From the NCBI RefSeq assembly GCF_902167145.1, contig NC_050101.1, forward strand, positions 128,618,990 through 128,682,989: a stretch of 64,000 nt of DNA. Direction: 5' to 3'. The DNA is from Zea mays (taxonomy: Eukaryota; Streptophyta; Magnoliopsida; Poales; Poaceae). Within the stretch, counting starts at the first letter, position 1. The number at the start of each line of letters is the position of its first letter. Below, one piece after another: positions 59,603 through 64,000 of the stretch. A program made the translations under genes and the position numbers. The notes under the pieces are model-generated. The model worked only from the letters and a program-made list of their open reading frames with translations, was not told the origin of the DNA and searched no databases.

Positions 59603-60648
59603 CGAGGCTCGAGCCCTGTCTGCCCCACCTCTACCTCCATCACTGTGCATGAGGGTTCAGGGAGCCTCAAGTGTTGATCGTGTAATTAACATGTGATATT
59701 GGTATTTTGCTGCGCAGGTTCCTAAACGCGTTGGGTGTTTGAGCTGGTTCCTTTGATGATGAATTGGCAAGACATTTTTGCATTAGATCATTAGTGAGTT
59801 TAGTTTCGTTGCAAGTTTTCAAAGACAGATTTCATTGACTTTTTTGTGGTTTAAGCTTTGTCAGTATGATGTCGGTAGCCTGGACACCTCGGCATGGGGG
59901 CGCATTGGTGGTAGTGTAGGAGTAAAAGGTTGGTTGGTGTGGCGGTGGCCTAGGCACACCTATGTGTGAGCCTAGCGGTGGCGGGCAATATTGAGTAAGC
60001 CATGAAGAAGGAGAAGCTTGCGAGGACGAGAGGAGGTTGAAGACAGAAGACATTCTCTCGTCTTATTTTTTAAAACAGATGTAATTATTGATATAGCATA
60101 TTATAATAAATAATAGCAATTTTATAATTATGATCAGTACGTTTTATGATGTGTCGTGTGAATTGACGAATAACATATTCTCTAATGTCGCACAAACAAA
60201 ATTTAATAATATAAACTAATGTTATTATTGGCTATGTCCAAATTAACGCATTTTTAGACGAGGGACACATTCCCAAGGAATTCGACCCATTTTTATAATA
60301 GAAAGAAAACATTCACCTAATATAAATACGGGGAGAAGATATCAGGTGCACATTTGGTGCACATGATGCATGTATTGAATTATGATCGTTTATTTTAAAT
60401 CTAATTTCCCTTATTATTCTATGTATGTTACAAATAACATCTCCTGAGTGGGTGGAAGTGGAGAAAAATAATAGTAGAGGGTGTTATTTGCAAAATACAC
60501 ATGTCAGCAATGGACATTTTAGATAGATGATTATAATTCACTGTTTATTTTCTTTCAGGATTATATAATCCAGTTTATAGGTTGTATAATCATCTAATGA
60601 CCTATTTATAGATTATCATCATCATAATGTAGGTATCTAGATTATATA
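59603..60648. other. Intergenic DNA between element E and the MITE
   Basis: No coding region recognised. An A/T-rich stretch (60060-60640) contains 'ggattatataatccagttta' (about 60560), echoed by 'ggattatataatctcgaggg' at about 61035. The 334-bp MITE may therefore sit inside a second small inverted-repeat element. Confidence 0.4.
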
Positions 60649-60982
60649 GGTCATGTTTGGTTTCTTTAGTCTAGGGACTAAAGTTTAGTTAGAGGACTAA
60701 AGTTTAGTCCATAGCGTGTTTGGTTCTAGTGACTAAAACTAGTAAGAATATACTAAATGACTCATAAGAAGACTAAAATGACTTTAACATTCTCCTGCTA
60801 TTAGTACAATTGAACTAAATGAGGGGTAAATGTGGAATTAATATGGTTTAGTCCCTTTTAGCCACATCTTGAGGGACTAAAGCAATTTAGTCCATGTTTT
60901 AGTCCTACTGTTTGGCATTTTAGTAACTAAATGAGACTAAAATGGAGGGACTAATCTTTAGTCCCTCAAACCAAACGGGACC
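60649..60982. mobile_element. MITE, about 334 bp, with terminal inverted repeats
   Basis: The left end, GGTCATGTTTGGTTT, and the reverse complement of the right end, GGTCCCGTTTGGTTT, agree at 13 of 15 bases. Further in, 'gggactaaagtttagt' motifs occur in both orientations, so the element is strongly self-complementary. A 3-bp ATA flanks both sides (60646-60648 and 60983-60985), which would suit a PIF/Harbinger-like insertion, but the usual TWA form is not seen. No coding capacity. Confidence 0.7.
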
Positions 60983-61290
60983 ATAATCTATCTAATAATC
61001 TGAATTGTTTGTTTGTCTTAACTTATTTAAATTGGATTATATAATCTCGAGGGTAAACAAACATAGTCTTAATATATACACCATGTGCATCAGGATTACA
61101 TGAATACAGCCTCTGTTTTGGAATATAATCGCGCTTTGATTAGAAATAAGTCACACAAAATAAGTTTTGATACAGAAGAAAGGCGAGGGAAAAGAAAGGA
61201 ATTAAAAAGGGAGGAGAAAACGGTAAGAAAATCCGCAGCACCCACCTAACATTTTTTTTCCCTTCTACCCGCTCACCTTTTCCCCTACTC

Positions 61291-61298
61291 TATAACTA
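61291..61298 (+). promoter_or_regulatory. Possible TATA box of the FAB1-like gene
   Basis: TATAACTA after a pyrimidine-rich stretch, about 350 bases before the proposed start codon. Weak evidence. Confidence 0.35.
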
Positions 61299-61337
61299 CC
61301 TCCATTCCCGCACTAGCACAAGCTTCCTCCTTCCCAC

Positions 61338-61511
61338 ATGGGCACCGTCTCCTCCTTCCCCAATTGCAAGCTCCATTCGCGCTCCTCGTCCTCCGCTGCC
61401 TCCAGCCTAGTCCCATCTCTGCTCGATTGGAGAGGTTTGGGCCATGCTTCCTCCTCGCGCGCCACGTTCTCGACGGAATTTCTCGTCTACACAGGAGCCA
61501 AGGAACGCTAG
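61338..61511 (+). CDS. Possible upstream open reading frame (57 residues) in the FAB1-like leader
   Basis: ATG after TATAACTA opens MGTVSSFPNCKLHS and is Ser-rich; it stops at TAG 61509-61511, before the main start candidates. It could be an uORF that restrains translation, or simply a leader sequence. No domain recognised. Confidence 0.3.
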   Translation: MGTVSSFPNCKLHSRSSSSAASSLVPSLLDWRGLGHASSSRATFSTEFLVYTGAKER

Positions 61512-61641
61512 AATTAGACGCTTCCCGGGGTCCCTTTTAGTTCCCCTCTAACGAATCATAGGTTTGCAGTTTGGTGTGGACGTATCCTGTGATTTGTGGA
61601 TGGTTTTGGTGTAGAGTTTAGAGAGATCAAGAACTTCCAAC

Positions 61642-64000
61642 TTGGGGTTTCCTGTAGCCTTTTTTAGCTGTTCTGGGGCTTTTATGGGAGTGCCCGTCGC
61701 GCAGAAGTCCGATTCTTGGGTGACTGTGCTTGCGATGACGGACAGCGGCGGCCTCGGCGTTCGGCCTATTAACGGAGGCCGAGGGAGTGCCGTGGAGCAG
61801 CGTGGGCTCGGACTCGGAGACAACGGGCCTCCAGTGTCCCCACCAGAGCGTGTTTCTACGCCGCCTGCGCCGAGACTAGCTGCTTGGTGGCGCATGTCGT
61901 CGCCTGGTCCTCTCCGGTGCTCAACCCCGAGGTGAGCAATTGACTTTCTTGGTTGCCTAAGCCTTGGAGGGGATAACTCGTTGATAGACTTTTCACTGAT
62001 TGAAATTACTGGGCGCAGGAGCGTTGGATGTGAAGATGGTGATGATTCGGATAGGTACTTTTCCCCACAGAGTGAGTTTTCTCAAGACACTTCTGATACA
62101 GATTCGATGAGCACAAGTATTAGTAGGATGTATACCTTCAGGTTAGGGACTTCGAGCCCATTAGATAGTCCTATCAAACAATTGGGAGTAGGAGACACAA
62201 GTCCTCCCTCAAGGAAGGGTTGCCATTCTCCTAGATATCCTTGGAATTCTTGCCGGGGATCAGATGATGTTGATTCTAGCTTTATGAGTTCACCTCGGCA
62301 TGATGATGAAGAGAGGAAATATGATGTGCAACCAATTGATTTTGAGAGTAGACACATCTGGTATCCTCCACCACCTCAGGATGAAAATGGTACTTTTCAA
62401 TATGATGAGGATGATGACAATGATGTTTGTGATGGGAAGGTCTTTGGACATATTAACCATGATTATTGTGACGGCGAAGATGATGATGATGTGTTAGGGA
62501 TCAAAGGAAAACATAGTATATCTCACAAAGAGTTCTTGAGGAGTGCTTTACATGGGCATTTCAGGGCTCTCGTCTCACAATTGCTCGAAGGACATGGCAT
62601 TGATCCTGTGGATGGCTGGCCAGACATAGTATCCTCATTAGCTTGGCAAGCAGCTACCTTTGTCAGGCCAGACACGAGCAAAGGTGGTAGCATGGATCCC
62701 ACAGACTATGTCAAAGTCAAATGCGTAGCATCAGGAAATCCAAATGATAGGTATGCCCTTCGACTACAACTTGTACTGAAGAATTACATGAAATTTCCAC
62801 CATGGTATTTTGGAGCTAAATGATTGTCCAACTGTTTGCAGTGCTTTCATTAAAGGTGTTGTTTGTTCTAAGAATGTAAAACACAAACGCATGGTGTCAA
62901 AACATGAGAACCCTAGGCTGCTTCTTTTGGGAGGAGCACTAGAATACCAGAAAGTCACGAACAAACTAGCTTCAATAAACAGCATTCTTGAACAGGTCAT
63001 ATCATCATTTTCCAGTTACATGTTCATGCTTATTTATCTCAATATGCTCTTAATATTGATTTTCAAATGCAATGTGTACAGGAAAAGGAGTATCTTAAGA
63101 ATGCTGTTGCAAAGATAGAGGCTCAACGCCCACAAGTCTTGCTAGTTGAGAAAAGTGTGCCATTGCATGCACAACAGCTTCTTGCAAAAGATATCTCTTT
63201 AGTATTGAACGTCAAGAGATCACTTCTGGAAAGAATTTCTCGCTGCACAGGTGCTCAAATTGCATCTTCTGTTGAAAATATCACTTCTACAGGAGTTGGA
63301 CAATGCCAAACATTCTGGATTGAGAGAGTTACAGAATGTTCATCACCGAAGGTCTCAAACAAAAACACAGTCAAGACACTGATGTTTTTTGATGGTTGTC
63401 CAAGACGCTTGGGGTGCACGGTAATAATCAAATTATTTAATTGCATTTCAAATATAGCTTTTATTCAGTGTTACTGTTAATTTCCTCCAAATAGTTTAAA
63501 TTCTTCTGTCATTTGTCTTTTCTGTCCATTATTTTTACACCTCTAAATGCATTGCAATGAATTTTCTTTGGTGGATAGCAAATGCTTTGTTTCAATAGTG
63601 TCTTAATCCTTTACTATATTTGGTACTTACTATTTTGGGTCTCTTTGTTTATATCATGATCATACCATATCCGAAAAATGGCATGCATTTACGCCTTCAA
63701 CAATATGATTTTATTTGGTTTATGGAAAGTTAATGCCTTTATATTGTGATTATGTCACATAGGATAAAAGTGACGCCTTTGTTTATACTGTGATCATGTC
63801 ATATCTGATAAAAATGGCATGCTTTTCCTAGGTTCTTCTAAGAGGAAAATCATATGAAGAGTTAAAGAAAGTCAAACTTGCTGTACAGTATGCTTTATTT
63901 GCAGCATACCACCTGTCACTTGAAACCTCATATCTTGCTGACGAGGGTGCAACACTTCCAAAAGTCCCTTCAGACCTTCAACTTGAGAAGCCGAATTCTT
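61642..64000 (+). CDS. FAB1: FAB1/PIKfyve-type 1-phosphatidylinositol-3-phosphate 5-kinase, 5' part, continues past window
   Basis: Makes PI(3,5)P2 from PI3P on endosomal and vacuolar membranes. Exons: 61642 (or the in-frame ATG at 61684)-61931, 62019-62750, 62842-62995, 63082-63420, 63832-64000+. All introns have GT-AG ends, and exon phases join into one frame. Exon 2 is acidic and Ser-rich with a basic-aromatic end (HGHFRALVSQLLEGHGI), typical of the region before the chaperonin-like domain. Exons 3-5 are that TCP-1/cpn60-like domain: KGVVCSKNVKHKRM, LLLLGGALEY, VLLVEKSVP, DISLVLNVKRSLLERI, RCTGAQI, FFDGCPRRLGCT, VLLRGKSYEELKKVK. No Cys-rich FYVE finger is seen in the N-terminal part, which suggests a plant FAB1C/D-type member. 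The kinase domain is off-window. The start codon is uncertain. Confidence 0.87.
63421..63831 (+). other. Intron 4 of the FAB1-like gene, with internal repeats
   Basis: 411-bp intron, GTAATA...TCCTAG. Three imperfect copies of a ~40-base 'tgtgatcatgtcatat...aaaaatggcatgc' motif at about 63649, 63738 and 63783. Confidence 0.8.

Overview
The window looks like intergenic and gene-edge DNA of a large-genome grass, most likely maize (Zea). About 59 kb is LTR retrotransposons nested inside one another. The last ~2.7 kb is the 5' end of a host gene, a FAB1/PIKfyve-type phosphatidylinositol-3-phosphate 5-kinase, which runs off the right edge. Family names (Cinful/Zeon-like, Huck-like, Opie/Ji-type Sirevirus, Xilon/Prem1-like) are from memory and tentative. 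Structures (LTR ends, target-site duplications, primer sites, motifs, splice sites) were read directly from the sequence.

Layout. Element A (1-5514, minus, left end outside the window) is a Ty3/gypsy element with pol but no gag. It sits in an LTR fragment X (5515-6193). X ends inside element B (6194-22357, minus), a second pol-only gypsy element that is split by a complete Sirevirus copia (10273-19381, TSD ATTTT). B abuts an old copia fragment (22358-22727) that resumes at 42719-44407. That fragment is split by element C (22728-42713, plus, TSD GGCCC), a gypsy element with gag but no pol. C is split by a ~3.15-kb solo LTR (26080-38677, TSD CTCCG). The solo LTR is split by element D (29148-38586, minus, TSD TCCAT), a third pol-only gypsy element. 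Next come the 3' end and LTR of another element (about 44408-47290) holding a 5S-rRNA-like segment, then a decayed accessory-gene fossil. A young gypsy element, E (48156-59597, plus, TSD CGGTA), follows with a nearly open gag-pol. After that lie host intergenic DNA with a MITE and the FAB1 gene.

Main finding. Every internal region of the gypsy elements that can be seen beyond pol or gag (B, C, D and E) carries an accessory gene between the pol/gag region and the 3' LTR, on the strand OPPOSITE to gag-pol. In E it is fully open: five exons, four GT-AG introns, phases that all agree, about 1127 residues, and its own TATA box on the antisense strand. B, C and D carry decayed homologues with introns at the matching places. 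Because the gene is antisense to the genomic RNA, its introns are not spliceable in that RNA and can pass through reverse transcription. The protein has a region resembling the plant family called 'putative gypsy type transposon' (Pfam PF04195, from memory) and a coiled coil. Its function is unknown.

A second system-level signal is a division of labour. A, B and D have pol starting about 30-40 bases after the primer site, with no room for gag. C has gag and no pol. All four share the same tRNA-Lys-type primer site, the same ~62-bp tandem repeats and a similar core-promoter palindrome; B, C and D also show the antisense gene. This looks like a bipartite, mutually complementing retrotransposon family.
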